A stretch of DNA of 64,000 bases from Leptospira dzoumogneensis (GCF_004770895.1 NZ_RQHS01000012.1:248001-312000); one strand, 5' to 3'. Counted from the stretch's first letter, positions 17,117 through 27,130 are shown. The notes: generated by a model from the sequence alone, not told the origin. Numbers and translations: made by a program.

Positions 17117-19087
17117 ATGCTGGATCCCCAATCTCCGGAACTCAAGGTAGCGGATTATAACTCGGCCTTACAGTTAACCCAAGCTTTAGAGGCCAGAGGG
17201 GATTTCCAGTATAAGGGAATTCATAAATTAGTACTGATCATCGGCGATTGGACTGAAAAGTTCGTTGCGAATAAAATTCTTCCCAGCACGGAACAGCTCT
17301 CAAGAGAGCTAACCTTGGATAAGGAAAGGGTAAGCGCCTATCTAAAAGAGATGAGCGCTCGCCATAATCCGCCCATCGTAAAAAAGATCTGTATGGTGGA
17401 TTATAATCCTACCGGAGATTCTTCCGATGGAAGGATCGCTTCTTTTCTAAGATTGATCACTGTATTTGCCAGACCTTCTCAAACGGATGCGGGTTCTAGC
17501 CATAGATATGTGGACGGAGTGAACCAAACTTCTTTCAGTTCCATCCAAAGATGGGTAAAGGAGAAGAGGCAATTCCCCGGGAAAGAAGGTTTCCAGAAAT
17601 GGATCTACGACTGCATTGATAATAATAAATTAAGTGAGACCTATGCTTCTTCTGAGATCGGGAATTTGTTCCAGGATAATTTTGATGTTACTCCTGTTTT
17701 AAAACAAACCACGATCAATATCCACTTAAAGCCTGTGCTCAAAAAGTTAGTGGATTCTAGAATTCTGTATTTTTATAGAAATGAGAATGCTCTCAGTCCT
17801 GGGAACCGTTCCGTTTTTTATTATAATGTCCAAGATGAGATCATTGCAAGACTGGATACTTATAAAAAATATCTGAATGAAAGAATTATTCCGGAACTGC
17901 AAAGAATAGGTGTACTTGGCAATTTTTCGGAACAAGATCTCCAAAATACCCGCTCTATTGCGGGACAGGTCCTTCCTTTTTTAAGTCCTGCATACGGTGA
18001 CCAAAAAACTGCAGTTGAGGAACTTCTTGCTCTCATCCACTTCGAAGAAGAGGAGAAGGAGAAAAAGGAAAAAGAAGAGAAGAAGGCAAAACTTTCCGAG
18101 TTACTCGACTATATTAAATCCGCAAATCGTTTGGTGGATCTGAATTATCTTCGCTTCCGAGGAGAACCTATCGAAGAAGAAGTTAAAAATTTGATCGTCA
18201 ATCATGATATGATCTTGAGCGCCGATTTCGCGGATAAGAAAGGCCTTTATGTTTTTGTTCTTCATAAGGATTGTATCAACGGCGCGGTAGAAACTGCAAA
18301 AAGGGTTTTTACAGCCACAGGAAACGATAGCGAAATACGTGTTTTAGCAAAAATGAATATCCGGGACATGATGGAGTCTCGGGAGGCGAGCTCTCAATTT
18401 GAAAAATTGGAATATTCTTCTCTTTTTAAATATCTTCCATTTATCACCAGATTTTTCAGATCTCTCTTCGGGAATAATGTAGTTCATAGATTCGAGGCGG
18501 AAGAGATCAGAGCCAGACTTGCTGCGGAGCAGAATAAAAAGGTTTTAGAAGCTCGTACAAAAGCGGCCCAGGAAGAAAAGGTAAAACTTGCAGAAAGAAG
18601 AGTAAAAGACAGAGAAGCTGTCGAGGCGACTGCAAAGGCAAGAGCTGCGGCAGCAGTTGCAAATTCAGAGTCGAATTCTCCTGCAAGAAGTTCCGGGCTC
18701 AGCTCGGAGCAAGAGGCTGAAATCAAACGAAATCTTTCTGCGGTTTTAGATGTGATAGACCATGCTTGGGGCCAGGATGAACTTCCGGATAGAGAATATC
18801 TCTTACAGGCTTTAGGCGGGGATATGGACGAAAATACTCTGATCAACTTCCTGAAAAAGAATGCAAAAAAGGAAATCCATTCCTTTATGGTTAGAAATCA
18901 GGAAGAGCAGTATTCTTTTCCGATCCTTATCTCTAGAAGGTTCTTGAAAAAGAACGGTAAGGCCTTGCTGGATAAGGCGAAGAGGATCGTAGATGAGCAG
19001 AAAAACGCGGGTATGCCTGAGCAGGAAAAGTTCGATTTTTATATTTCTTTCGAGGATTTTCTGAACAGAACCCTTCCTAAAATCTGA
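17117..19087 (+). CDS. Conserved protein with GntR-like N-terminus and coiled coil, 656 aa
   Basis: Not recognised by name. GAGGATGAC precedes the ATG at good spacing. Residues about 30-90 ([33 protein letters not shown]) resemble a winged helix of GntR type. Residues about 310-330 and 480-545 are charged coiled coil ([23 protein letters not shown]-like alanine/lysine-rich helix). No membrane segments. It lies between asd and pyruvate kinase, all rightward and closely spaced. A cytoplasmic regulatory or structural role is possible, but nothing decides it. Confidence 0.7.
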   Translation: MLDPQSPELKVADYNSALQLTQALEARGDFQYKGIHKLVLIIGDWTEKFVANKILPSTEQLSRELTLDKERVSAYLKEMSARHNPPIVKKICMVDYNPTGDSSDGRIASFLRLITVFARPSQTDAGSSHRYVDGVNQTSFSSIQRWVKEKRQFPGKEGFQKWIYDCIDNNKLSETYASSEIGNLFQDNFDVTPVLKQTTINIHLKPVLKKLVDSRILYFYRNENALSPGNRSVFYYNVQDEIIARLDTYKKYLNERIIPELQRIGVLGNFSEQDLQNTRSIAGQVLPFLSPAYGDQKTAVEELLALIHFEEEEKEKKEKEEKKAKLSELLDYIKSANRLVDLNYLRFRGEPIEEEVKNLIVNHDMILSADFADKKGLYVFVLHKDCINGAVETAKRVFTATGNDSEIRVLAKMNIRDMMESREASSQFEKLEYSSLFKYLPFITRFFRSLFGNNVVHRFEAEEIRARLAAEQNKKVLEARTKAAQEEKVKLAERRVKDREAVEATAKARAAAAVANSESNSPARSSGLSSEQEAEIKRNLSAVLDVIDHAWGQDELPDREYLLQALGGDMDENTLINFLKKNAKKEIHSFMVRNQEEQYSFPILISRRFLKKNGKALLDKAKRIVDEQKNAGMPEQEKFDFYISFEDFLNRTLPKI

Positions 19088-19127
19088 GCTCGGATCATTA
19101 GAGCAATTTTAATAAAACCGAATATAC

Positions 19128-20558
19128 ATGAAGAATGAATTAGTTAATTTCAGAAAAACTAAAATTATCTGCACGATCGGCCCTGCAACCGCCGACAAAA
19201 AAATGATCCAATCCCTTGCCGAAGCGGGGATGAATATCGCAAGATTGAACATGTCCCACGGGAATCACGATTTTCACAGATCCGTGATCCGAGCGATTAA
19301 GTCTTTGAACAAAGACGTATTAAAACATCCGATCGCAATTTTATTGGATACTCAAGGTCCTGAGATCCGCACTGGGGATCTGCAAGTAGATCATTTGGAT
19401 CTGAAAGTGGGGGAATCTTTTACATTCCATATCATTCCTGGAGAAGAGTCCGAGGAACAATCCGTTTTCGTAAATTATCGAGATATCGTAAAAGATCTTA
19501 AGATTGGAGACAGGGTCACCGTAGACAACGGACTCATTAATCTTGTGGTAGAAGAGATCCAAGAAACTGCTTTGAAATGTAAGGTAGTCGACGGTGGTAA
19601 ATTAGGTTCTCGTAAACATATCAATCTTCCAGGTATTCGCGTAAACTTACCTTCCATCACTCAGAAAGACCAAAAGGATATTCTTTTTGGTTTGGAAGAA
19701 GATGTGGATTTTATCGCGCTTTCATTCGTTCGTTCTGCGGAAGATATCCACCAACTTCGCAAGATCATAGAAGAAAATAACGGTCATACGGATATTATCG
19801 CTAAGATAGAAGACCAAGAAGCAGTGAAAAACATGGTAGAGATCGTGGAAGCTGCTGATGGTGTGATGGTAGCAAGAGGCGATCTTGGAGTAGAACTTCC
19901 GATCGAGGAACTTCCTCTGATCCAACGTGCTATTATCCGAGAATGTGCGATCAAAGGAAAACGAGTGATCGTCGCAACTCACCTTTTGGAATCCATGATC
20001 AATAATCCTTCTCCCACTCGAGCGGAAGTGACTGACGTTGCCAACGCGGTATTTGAAGAAGCGGATGCGATCATGTTATCCGGTGAAACCGCTGCCGGGA
20101 AATTCCCGGTTCGTTGTGTGGATATGCTTCACAAGATCTCGGAAAGAGTGGAGAAGGCGCCGGGGTTGGGCTATGTTTTGGAAAGAGTTCCTTCCAACAA
20201 GAAGGAAGAAATGGCCAGATCAGCGGCTATGCTCTCCGATTCTATCAAATCGCCCGCAATTATAGTGATTACCAGGAGAGGAACTACCGCCTTGAATGTG
20301 GCTTCCTTCCATCCTAGGTTCCCGCTCATCTATGCTTTTACAAATATGACCACGGTCAGACGTAAACTTTGGCTGACCCGAAGTGTAATTCCTTATCGGA
20401 TCGATTTTTCCAGTGACCCTGAGAAGACGATTAAGCTTGCAATCGAGACTTTGAAGTCAAGCGGTCGAGTGAAGGACGGGGATCAGGTGGTGATTTTATC
20501 GGATATTATTGCAGGTGCGGATCGGGTAGAGACGATTCAGATCCGGGAAGTGAAGTGA
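19128..20558 (+). CDS. pyk: Pyruvate kinase
   Basis: 476 residues. Makes pyruvate and ATP from phosphoenolpyruvate. [16 protein letters not shown] opens the barrel; [58 protein letters not shown] and the substrate/potassium region [13 protein letters not shown] are all in family order. The C-terminal allosteric domain is complete. No strong ribosome site is visible before the ATG. A GGTAGGAACTCC copy follows the stop at 20562. Confidence 0.97.
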   Translation: MKNELVNFRKTKIICTIGPATADKKMIQSLAEAGMNIARLNMSHGNHDFHRSVIRAIKSLNKDVLKHPIAILLDTQGPEIRTGDLQVDHLDLKVGESFTFHIIPGEESEEQSVFVNYRDIVKDLKIGDRVTVDNGLINLVVEEIQETALKCKVVDGGKLGSRKHINLPGIRVNLPSITQKDQKDILFGLEEDVDFIALSFVRSAEDIHQLRKIIEENNGHTDIIAKIEDQEAVKNMVEIVEAADGVMVARGDLGVELPIEELPLIQRAIIRECAIKGKRVIVATHLLESMINNPSPTRAEVTDVANAVFEEADAIMLSGETAAGKFPVRCVDMLHKISERVEKAPGLGYVLERVPSNKKEEMARSAAMLSDSIKSPAIIVITRRGTTALNVASFHPRFPLIYAFTNMTTVRRKLWLTRSVIPYRIDFSSDPEKTIKLAIETLKSSGRVKDGDQVVILSDIIAGADRVETIQIREVK

Positions 20559-20576
20559 AGTGGTAGGAACTCCAGA

Positions 20577-20849
20577 TTACTCTGAAGTGTCCTCAACCTC
20601 TTGGTTCAGCAATTTTAGGACCCAATCCTGAAGACCGAGGCTTTGGAAAGCCTCGATTATCATTCCTGTATAGCTAATCGAAGATTGTAATCTCTCGAAA
20701 CTCAGTCGAACCTGCAGTTTTTTGATCTGTAGATAGAGTTGGAGTTCTTCCTTACTCATTTGGGAAGGGTCTTTCCAGGGGGTATAGTCTTCTCCGGAAA
20801 GAGGATTCAGGGAGAAGATTTGATTTTCTTTGTTTTTAGACTTACTCAT
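20577..20849 (-). CDS. Small hypothetical protein, last gene of YqjD/YqjE-like set
   Basis: About 90 residues from ATG 20849 (MSKSKNKENQIFSLNPLSGE); the longer frame reaching 20906 would overlap the holin-like gene and lacks a ribosome site. The GGAAGGA part of a GGAAGGAACTCC copy (20856-20867) lies 7-18 bp upstream of the ATG and may serve as Shine-Dalgarno. The protein is helical and charged (LQLYLQIKKLQVRLSFERLQ). It occupies the position of yqjK in enterobacterial yqjD-yqjE-yqjK sets, but similarity is not evident. Confidence 0.65.
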   Translation of the reverse strand: MSKSKNKENQIFSLNPLSGEDYTPWKDPSQMSKEELQLYLQIKKLQVRLSFERLQSSISYTGMIIEAFQSLGLQDWVLKLLNQEVEDTSE

Positions 20850-20871
20850 TGGGCGGGAGTTCCTTCCACTC

Positions 20872-21255
20872 TTATGCTTTAAGTTTTCGAATAAGAGCGA
20901 AAACACCTAACAAGGAAATAAAAAGGCAAAGGCCTCCAGTTCCCAAGGCCGCAGGTAACGGATCTCCTCCAAATTGCCTTTGTAAATAGAGGAAAAAGGC
21001 GGCCAGAAAGAATATTACACTTAAACTAATGAAGAAAAGAGCGATCCGGAAGAAAATATAGGCTTGGATGCCTATTATAATCTTCTCAGTTGCGATTTTT
21101 TTTGCGTAAAGAAGAAGAGTTTCGAAATATTCTGCGATTGAATTGATAAAAGCGAGCAGGTGTTCCTTCAGTTCGAAACTTGAAAATGAAGTTCCATCCT
21201 GCTTTTCGGTATTTTCGTGAGGAATTTCTTCTGAATCCGTTCTTTTAGCGGCCAA
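20872..21255 (-). CDS. YqjE/phage-holin-superfamily-III-like membrane protein
   Basis: 127 residues. A charged N-terminus of about 45 residues, then amphipathic SIAEYFETLLLYAKKIATEK and two membrane helices (AYIFFRIALFFISLSVIFFL; LGTGGLCLFISLLGVFALI) ending in RKLKA. This is the DUF1469 (YqjE, putative holin III) layout. It follows the YqjD-like gene by 13 bp. Such pairs are inner-membrane proteins; in E. coli YqjD binds ribosomes in stationary phase. Confidence 0.75.
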   Translation of the reverse strand: MAAKRTDSEEIPHENTEKQDGTSFSSFELKEHLLAFINSIAEYFETLLLYAKKIATEKIIIGIQAYIFFRIALFFISLSVIFFLAAFFLYLQRQFGGDPLPAALGTGGLCLFISLLGVFALIRKLKA

Positions 21256-21268
21256 TGGATGTTCCGTA

Positions 21269-21547
21269 TTATTTTCTTCGACCGATAAGCATACCGATCA
21301 TTACACCTATCCCGACTCCAACTCCTAGTCCGATCAAAGTTGCTTTCTGAGGATTTTCTTTGATATAAGTTCCAGTTTGATCGATGATCTGTTTAGCCTT
21401 CTCGCTGGTCTCGCCAGTAACTTGTTTTAATTTTTCTTTTAGATCAGATACGTGTTCCAAGTATTCCTCCCGGGCCTTACCTGTAATTTTTTTGGCCTTA
21501 TCTTTTAAAATTTGGAGTTCTTCGCTTAGATCATCACCTTTAGACAT
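21269..21547 (-). CDS. YqjD/ElaB-like DUF883 membrane-anchored protein
   Basis: 92 residues. An amphipathic charged helix ([36 protein letters not shown]) is followed by [20 protein letters not shown] and GMLIGRRK, the typical tail anchor with terminal RR of the DUF883 family. In E. coli relatives attach ribosomes to the membrane. First gene of the leftward three-gene set. AGGGCG-type purines precede the ATG. Confidence 0.8.
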   Translation of the reverse strand: MSKGDDLSEELQILKDKAKKITGKAREEYLEHVSDLKEKLKQVTGETSEKAKQIIDQTGTYIKENPQKATLIGLGVGVGIGVMIGMLIGRRK

Positions 21548-21752
21548 AAGAACGCCCTCCAGATACTTTTATGTTAATATAGCTAATCAATTTCAAGAAT
21601 TTTACATCTTGAAATCATTCAATCGCAAAAATTAAGGACTTTAAATTTGACAGTAGGGATAAATAAGTCGATATATTAGGTCTAACCGACAAACGGATAG
21701 AAATTGAAGCGAAAACCATTCCGGTCAATACAAGGTAAAAAGGGGATGGCAC

Positions 21753-22166
21753 ATGAATTTATTATCTAAAATAGCTAAGATAAGAAGAACTCAAAGACAA
21801 AGAATATACAATAGAGCATATCGCCAAGCTCTGAAGCATTTGAAGCGAGAGTTCAAGGCGGAAGCGGATCGTCACGCTCAAGCAGAGAAAGAATTAGAGA
21901 AATATTATCGTAAAGATGTGGATAGCGAGGCAAAAAAGACCCGCAAGAAAATCCAAGAGTTAGAGAACTACAAACTTCTTCTTGAAAGAAAGGAAATGGA
22001 GATAGAATCTAAACTAGCTTTTCTAAACGATCAATTGCACAAGATCGAAGAGCTAAAAGCAAGAATGGATGGGGCCGTCAACTTAATGGCGCGTGCAGGA
22101 TCTCTTTCAAATGGTGCAATCGATGATGCGGAAAAGATCAAGCAAGCCTTGAAAAAAGTGCTCTGA
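21753..22166 (+). CDS. Coiled-coil hypothetical protein, 137 aa
   Basis: AAAGGGGATGGCAC precedes the ATG. Residues 1-30 are strongly basic (MNLLSKIAKIRRTQRQRIYN), and residues 25-120 form a continuous charged coiled coil (HLKREFKAEADRHAQAEKEL; KKIQELENYKLLLERKEMEI). No membrane segment. It is 12 bp upstream of the pterin dehydratase gene. Function unknown. Confidence 0.7.
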   Translation: MNLLSKIAKIRRTQRQRIYNRAYRQALKHLKREFKAEADRHAQAEKELEKYYRKDVDSEAKKTRKKIQELENYKLLLERKEMEIESKLAFLNDQLHKIEELKARMDGAVNLMARAGSLSNGAIDDAEKIKQALKKVL

Positions 22167-22178
22167 TTCTAAGTTTTT

Positions 22179-22484
22179 ATGGGCAATTCTCCGGTTCTCC
22201 TTTCAATCGAGCAAATTAGGAAGGAACTCCCGACCACTTGGGAAGTAATAACTGCGGACGCAGTGCCAAAAATTGTTAGAGTATATAAATTATCTCAATA
22301 CCTAGATGGAATTAAAGTCATAACGGCACTTGCAAATATAGCCAATGACATGGATCACCATCCAGAAATCCTTCTTTCGTATAGTTCTGTTAGAGTGGAA
22401 CTATATACCCATAGTTTAAATGGATTGTCTAGCTTTGATTTGCAATTTGCTATCTCCGCCGAAAATCTCTTAGGTAATCTTTAA
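22179..22484 (+). CDS. 4a-hydroxytetrahydrobiopterin dehydratase family protein
   Basis: 101 residues. Pterin-4a-carbinolamine dehydratase (PhhB/DCoH) fold: WEVITADAVPKIVRVYKLSQ, then ANDMDHHPEILLSYSSVRVE with the histidine pair that binds and dehydrates the pterin, then LYTHSLNGLSSFDLQFA. The family's third conserved histidine is in YTHS. No phenylalanine hydroxylase is nearby, so the partner reaction is not shown. A GGAAGGAACTCC copy lies at 22219. Confidence 0.85.
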   Translation: MGNSPVLLSIEQIRKELPTTWEVITADAVPKIVRVYKLSQYLDGIKVITALANIANDMDHHPEILLSYSSVRVELYTHSLNGLSSFDLQFAISAENLLGNL

Positions 22485-22507
22485 TTTATTAGTAATGATT
22501 TGAGTCT

Positions 22508-23056
22508 TTAAGCGATTTTTGGCCCGGGAGGATCTTTTCTTTTTACTCTAAAGTCAGATTTAGCTATTTGATATTCTAAGATCCATAGTTCTCGAAAAAA
22601 GATCTTTGAATCAAAGTTTGCATGTATCGATGCTTTTACTTGCCAGATTATTTTTTCTGAATTTGAGAAGCCTTTGGATTTATATTCTTCCAAAAGTAGC
22701 ACGAATAAATAGCACATTGAAACTCCATGACTAATAGCGAGGCTTCTAAGTTGAGTCCAGTCCTCTGATCTTGGCCTGAAGTTAAACTTTATATATCTAT
22801 TCTCTTTCGATCTTCCTCGAATGTTTTGATATTTAGTATAGATGGATTCAGAATTAAGACGTTTGTTCAAATGAAAACTTCTTCGCTGGCTTGAAAGTGT
22901 CTTTTTTAGTAAATAGTTAATGCCTCGTTTCCGAACATATTTTGCGAGATGTGGTGGAATCAGCAGCGTAGAGACATTACGTTTCTTTTTAATTATATTT
23001 CCTAAAGTTATGTTTTGGGAGAAGGAACGGTGAAAGGTGGGTTTTATTTTTTCCAT
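22508..23056 (-). CDS. DUF1564-type leptospiral protein
   Basis: 182 residues, basic. The block NRYIKFNFRPRSEDWTQLRS followed by LAISHGVSMCYLFVLLLEEY is the signature I associate with DUF1564, a family expanded in Leptospira. The N-terminal half is rich in K and R (RKRGINYLLKKTLSSQRRS). Function is not established. GC content is lower than that of its neighbours, which would fit a mobile or recently acquired gene. Confidence 0.75.
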   Translation of the reverse strand: MEKIKPTFHRSFSQNITLGNIIKKKRNVSTLLIPPHLAKYVRKRGINYLLKKTLSSQRRSFHLNKRLNSESIYTKYQNIRGRSKENRYIKFNFRPRSEDWTQLRSLAISHGVSMCYLFVLLLEEYKSKGFSNSEKIIWQVKASIHANFDSKIFFRELWILEYQIAKSDFRVKRKDPPGPKIA

Positions 23057-23150
23057 AGAAGAGGCGGGTCTCGGAATGGAAAAAGAGAGCGAACTTTTTG
23101 CGGAAATTGTGAATTATATTAACAACGGACTTATTTTGGGAAGGAACTCC

Positions 23151-23187
23151 TCAAAAATCCGTCCTTAAAATAGTTTAAGAACGGATT
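23151..23187 (-). terminator. Terminator for the response regulator gene
   Basis: AATCCGT-c-CTTAAA, loop ATAG, TTTAAG-a-ACGGATT (23156-23187) forms a 13-bp stem with one mismatch. On the minus strand the stem is followed by a short T-run (complement of 23151-23157), placing it 25 bp past the response-regulator stop at 23212. Confidence 0.65.
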
Positions 23188-23211
23188 CTCAATAATCTGA
23201 TGACGAAAAAC

Positions 23212-23937
23212 CTAATCTATAATTACGATTCCCTCATAGTTATCAGTAAATCTATAACCAATTCCCCAGATTGTTTCAATCCATTCAGGCTGAGCGGAAT
23301 TCTTTTCCAGTTTTGAACGAATTCTCTTGATATGAGAGTCAATCATTCTCTCAAATCCGTCCCATTCCATTCCCCAAACTGCTTCTAAGATCATTTCTCT
23401 TGAGAACACTTTGCCGGGAGAAGTTGCCATAAGCTGTAAAATATCAAATTCTTTTCGGGAGATGTTGATCACCTGATCTTTCAAAGTAACCCTGCGTCGA
23501 ACTGGATCGATTTTCAAAGATCCTCTAATAATTTCTCCGCCACTTCCTATGTTCGGCTTAATTCCCGCTTTTTTATCCCATCTGCGGAAGAATACATCCA
23601 CTCTGGTTTTTAATTCTCTTACGGAGAAAGGTTTTGTGATATAATCATCTGCGCCTAACTCGAGTCCCATGATTCGATCTATTTCTTCATTTCGAGCAGT
23701 TACTATAAAAATAGGTGTATTCTCATCAGATCTTCGGACTGTTCGACATACGTCCATTCCGTCAATATCAGGTAAGGAAAGATCTAAAATTAAGAGGTCG
23801 GGGTGGTTTGCCTTATAGTATTTAAGGCCCTCTTCGCCAGAAGTTTGAATTGTAGTTCGGTAATGAGCTGAATCCAACGACTTTCGTATTAAATTCCCGA
23901 TGTCCGGATCATCTTCAATTACCAGAATATTCTTCAT
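23212..23937 (-). CDS. OmpR/PhoB-family response regulator (orphan)
   Basis: About 241 residues from ATG 23937 ([20 protein letters not shown]); CTGAGGC lies 5-11 bp upstream. An ATG-like start at 23976 would add 13 residues with no ribosome site. Receiver domain with acidic pair EDD, phosphorylation aspartate in [14 protein letters not shown] in FIVTARNE and K in DYITKPFS. C-terminal winged helix ([39 protein letters not shown]). No kinase gene is adjacent. Confidence 0.92.
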   Translation of the reverse strand: MKNILVIEDDPDIGNLIRKSLDSAHYRTTIQTSGEEGLKYYKANHPDLLILDLSLPDIDGMDVCRTVRRSDENTPIFIVTARNEEIDRIMGLELGADDYITKPFSVRELKTRVDVFFRRWDKKAGIKPNIGSGGEIIRGSLKIDPVRRRVTLKDQVINISRKEFDILQLMATSPGKVFSREMILEAVWGMEWDGFERMIDSHIKRIRSKLEKNSAQPEWIETIWGIGYRFTDNYEGIVIID

Positions 23938-24163
23938 AAGTGCCTCAGGTGTATTGGATGTTAAATTTAACCTCATTACAACATATTATTCCCACCAAAA
24001 ATGTAACATAGCAAAAAATGGGATTTTAAATGTATTGATTGGAAAACAAAAAATCGAAAAATGCTATATGTTTGGCGTTTTTGAAGGGTTTGCTGTTTAT
24101 CTTTAATGGCATTTCCAGAGAATTCTTATTTCTTAATGTGAAAAATCTGAATTTGGGCAATTT

Positions 24164-24604
24164 ATGAAATACAGTAATCCTTCCTTCCCTCGGAGTTGGG
24201 CTCTTATTGCAGTTTCGGAGCCTGGATTGGATGTTCACGAGGTAACTAGGACCCTTGGAATCCGACCTGACTTATCGGTGAATAAAGGAGTTCCTGCCAT
24301 CTCCGGAAAATCGGTTACTTCTTCCTTATGGCAGATTCACTCGAAAAGAGACGCAAGTGCCCCCTTAGAAGATCATATCCAAGAATTATTGGAAAAAATA
24401 GCCCCTCGTCGCAAAGAATTCCAAAGTTTTTGCGAAAAACATAATGTCGTACTTTATTGCTCTGTTGAATTCAATAATGGTAATTTAGAAGAAACAGCGC
24501 TAAGCGCTCGCACTCTTTTGTTGCTCGGAAATCTTGGATTAAAATTATCCTTCCACGCGTGGAATGTTCCGGAAAGAAGGAGAAGGTCAGAGGATCAGGA
24601 TTAA
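24164..24604 (+). CDS. DUF4279-like protein
   Basis: 146 residues. The pattern SWALIAVSEPGLDVHEVTRT, LGIRPDL, then SSLWQIHSKRDASAPLEDHI and QELLEKIAP resembles DUF4279 proteins, which are small and cytoplasmic and of unknown function. Its last 18 bp overlap the convergent STAS-like gene. A GGAGTTCCTGCC copy lies at 24287. Confidence 0.65.
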   Translation: MKYSNPSFPRSWALIAVSEPGLDVHEVTRTLGIRPDLSVNKGVPAISGKSVTSSLWQIHSKRDASAPLEDHIQELLEKIAPRRKEFQSFCEKHNVVLYCSVEFNNGNLEETALSARTLLLLGNLGLKLSFHAWNVPERRRRSEDQD

Positions 24605-24913
24605 TTCTTCTAAAGAAAAGGTTTTAATGTATTTTCGGATCGGAGGTCTCGGTTTGGAAAGAATTAACACTCGATTCTTTTCTCGCAGATCCAAGGCATA
24701 TTTGATCAGTTTCTCTATTACTGGGAATGGCAAAGTCTCGAATTTTGATATTTCCAATTTTACGTGCCGATTTGTTTCATAAAAGGCCATCGCTAAAACT
24801 GAATTTAATTCTCCCAAGACCTGATCATTCACTTCCGAAAGAAGAGGTTCAATCTCTACGGCCTTGGACTTTTTTCTTATTTCAAAGTAACTGTATTTTC
24901 GGCTATACTCCAC
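24587..24913 (-). CDS. STAS-like (anti-sigma antagonist-type) protein
   Basis: 108 residues from GTG 24913, with AAAGGGAA eight bases upstream. HVKLEISKFETLPFPVIEKL followed by IKYALDLREKNRVLILSKPR and ETF-like SLEELILIL matches the beta-alpha pattern of STAS domains. The usual phosphorylatable serine of the D-S-S-G loop is not present (LPFPV instead), so if it is an antagonist it is not regulated by phosphorylation at that site. No sigma regulator lies next to it. Confidence 0.55.
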   Translation of the reverse strand: MEYSRKYSYFEIRKKSKAVEIEPLLSEVNDQVLGELNSVLAMAFYETNRHVKLEISKFETLPFPVIEKLIKYALDLREKNRVLILSKPRPPIRKYIKTFSLEELILIL

Positions 24914-24968
24914 AGTAGTTTCCCTTTCTAAAGGATTAGTTTGCCATTTTGAGCGTTCATATTCAAAG

Positions 24969-25913
24969 ATGAAGTTGAATAACTTAGAAATATTGTCATT
25001 TCGATCCAGATTTTTGCATGCTACGAGAACTTTTTTTCATGAAAAAGGATTCCTCGAGATTGATACTCCATCGTTGAAAAAAATCCCTGGGATGGAACCA
25101 TATTTGGATCCATTTATGGTAGGATCTCCTTCGGGGGTAGAGAAAGGCTATTTGATTACTTCTCCGGAATATTCTCTTAAACAAGCACTATCTTTAGGAG
25201 CAGAAAAGGTATACGAGATTGCACATACCTTTCGCTCAGGGGAGAAAGGGAGTTCCTACCATACTGCAGAGTTCCTCATGCTGGAATTTTATCAAACTGG
25301 TGCCAATTTACACCAAGCAATGGACCTTCTCGAAGAATTGATTCGATGGGTTGCTAATAAGCTAAGCCTTCCTCTTCCGGAAAAACCATTCCAAAGAAAG
25401 TCAGTGAAGGAACTCCTTTCCAATTGGGCAGGCATAGATTGGGATAGAAACTCCTTAGAACGAAAAATAGCTGAATTATCCCTGACAAATCTCTCTTTTG
25501 ATTCCATGGAATATGAAGACTGCTTCTTTTTAATATTCTTAAACTTACTAGAACCAAACTTCACTTCGGAATTTCAATTCATATATGACTATCCTCCAGA
25601 AATGGCTGCTCTTTCTCGAATCGAAAATGGAGTGGCGAAAAGGTTCGAATTATATTTCGGAAAAATAGAATTAGCTAACGCATTTTACGAACTTTTGGAC
25701 CCGATAGAACAGAGATCTCGTTTTGAAAAAGAGCAAGTGTTGAGAAGAAAGTTGGGGAAGGAAGTCTTTCCAGTTCACGAGGAGTTCCTTCAGGCATTAG
25801 AAAGAGGCATTCCAGAATGTTCCGGAATTTCAATAGGATTGGATCGTCTTCTAATGGTACTTTTGGGAAGGAACTCCCTCTCAGAAGTTAGCCCGTATTG
25901 GCGAGAAATTTGA
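24969..25913 (+). CDS. epmA: EF-P lysine ligase EpmA (PoxA/GenX, truncated LysRS homologue)
   Basis: 314 residues, close to the usual 325. It attaches (beta-)lysine to a lysine of elongation factor P. Class II synthetase motifs: FLEIDTPSLKKIPGMEPYLD (motif 1), YEIAHTFRSGEKGSSYHTAE then FLMLEFYQTG (motif 2), and ISIGLDRLLMVLLG (motif 3). There is no N-terminal anticodon-binding domain, which separates it from LysRS. Its substrate EF-P is encoded at 61189 and a lysine 2,3-aminomutase at 58333. It holds four copies or near-copies of the GGNAGGAACTCC motif. Confidence 0.92.
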   Translation: MKLNNLEILSFRSRFLHATRTFFHEKGFLEIDTPSLKKIPGMEPYLDPFMVGSPSGVEKGYLITSPEYSLKQALSLGAEKVYEIAHTFRSGEKGSSYHTAEFLMLEFYQTGANLHQAMDLLEELIRWVANKLSLPLPEKPFQRKSVKELLSNWAGIDWDRNSLERKIAELSLTNLSFDSMEYEDCFFLIFLNLLEPNFTSEFQFIYDYPPEMAALSRIENGVAKRFELYFGKIELANAFYELLDPIEQRSRFEKEQVLRRKLGKEVFPVHEEFLQALERGIPECSGISIGLDRLLMVLLGRNSLSEVSPYWREI

Positions 25914-26103
25914 AAACGGCGTGATTTTATTCTCCTCTGACTTCATTTAGAATTAAGAAAGCATCATAGAAGGTTCGATAATGAATATAGGCCTCGCAAA
26001 ACTTTAGTTGCACGGATCATCTATTAATTTAACTTAAGATTTGATTTGCCCTGAAAAGGGTTCTTCGATCGAAAAATCCTGGCCTTTAGTGCGGACGGAG
26101 AAT

Positions 26104-27102
26104 ATGACTAAGAAGCAGAATTATTACGTCACTATAAAAGGCAAAAAATATGATCGAGGCCTGATTGAGTTAGCGGAGAAGGCTACCTCAGGCAAAAAAG
26201 ACGGCCGTATTTCAATTGCGGATGCAAAGAAACTTCTTAACGCCGTGAAGGATAATAATACCTATACGGACATCGAAAAGAAAACGATGGAATATGTTCG
26301 TGAGAATTTCCAATTTACTGCAAAAGCAGACGAGTGGTTTCGTACTGAAATTCGCAAATGGGCCGCTGAAAAATCTTCTCATACTCCAACCAAATCTTCT
26401 CCACAAGAGGAATACACTTCTCACGATGAAGCGATTAGTCTTATGAGTTCTCAACATTCTGAACCTTATAGAGGTTATATCCCGACTCCTTCTGCAGGCC
26501 AGACGAAAAAACAGAATAGCATTCCTGTTTTGGTCCTTTCTCTCATTATTCTTGGCGGCTTCGGAATTGGGATCTATTATGCATTCCGAAACGACGGAAA
26601 GAAGTCCGTTAGTCATGCAGAAGAAGTTAAAGAAAGTAAACCTAAGCAAGTGGTAGAGGAGAAAAAGGAAACTTCTGCCTCTTCGGAAAAGGGAAGTATT
26701 TTCGGCTTCTTCTCTCAGAAACATGAACCTGCGAATTTTTCCGGAAAAGACGCAGAGCTTGCTTCTAAAATCCAATCTTCTCCGATCCTTTTCGATAAGA
26801 ATGATATAAAAATTCCTCAATCCCAAAGAAAGATCTTGGATTCTCTTACCTTTCTTCTCAGAAAGCATTCAGATGCAAAGGCAGTTCTTATTGGACATGC
26901 TTCTTCTGAAGGAACCGAAGAGGTGAATCAAAAAGTTTCCCAACTCAGAGTAGAGATGGTCAGAGATTATTTAATGGGGAATGGTTTGGAAACTTCTCGG
27001 TTCATTTTGGAAGCGAAAGGTTCTCAAGTAGTTTCTTCTTCCGAAGGAAAGGGACAAAGTCCGGAAAAAAATAGACGAGTGGATATCCAAATCGTCAAGT
27101 GA
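26104..27102 (+). CDS. OmpA-family protein with single N-terminal-half membrane helix
   Basis: 332 residues from ATG 26104, chosen because GGAG lies six bp upstream; the frame opens at 26041 (TTG) without a ribosome site. Residues about 1-90 are cytoplasmic-looking and basic, residues about 140-165 are a membrane helix (IPVLVLSLIILGGFGIGIYY), and the last 110 residues are an OmpA C-terminal peptidoglycan-binding domain (KAVLIGHASSEGTEEVNQKV, RFILEAKGSQVV, NRRVDIQI). It likely tethers the inner membrane to peptidoglycan. Confidence 0.85.
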   Translation: MTKKQNYYVTIKGKKYDRGLIELAEKATSGKKDGRISIADAKKLLNAVKDNNTYTDIEKKTMEYVRENFQFTAKADEWFRTEIRKWAAEKSSHTPTKSSPQEEYTSHDEAISLMSSQHSEPYRGYIPTPSAGQTKKQNSIPVLVLSLIILGGFGIGIYYAFRNDGKKSVSHAEEVKESKPKQVVEEKKETSASSEKGSIFGFFSQKHEPANFSGKDAELASKIQSSPILFDKNDIKIPQSQRKILDSLTFLLRKHSDAKAVLIGHASSEGTEEVNQKVSQLRVEMVRDYLMGNGLETSRFILEAKGSQVVSSSEGKGQSPEKNRRVDIQIVK

Positions 27103-27130
27103 AAGGGGAGTTATCTCCCTTTTCTTTTCT
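27102..27130 (+). terminator. Terminator after the OmpA-family gene
   Basis: AAAGGGGAG, loop TTAT, CTCCCTTTT, then CTTTT: a 9-bp stem with one G-T pair directly at the OmpA-family stop codon. Confidence 0.7.

Noticed and set aside
20856..20867. The 12-base word as a simple ribosome-binding site
   Set aside because: Only a few copies (20856, perhaps 47558) are positioned before starts; most lie inside genes or on the wrong strand.
26212..26868. 218-codon open frame on the minus strand
   Set aside because: Shadow of the OmpA-family gene; composition rich in F, R and S as expected for an antisense frame.
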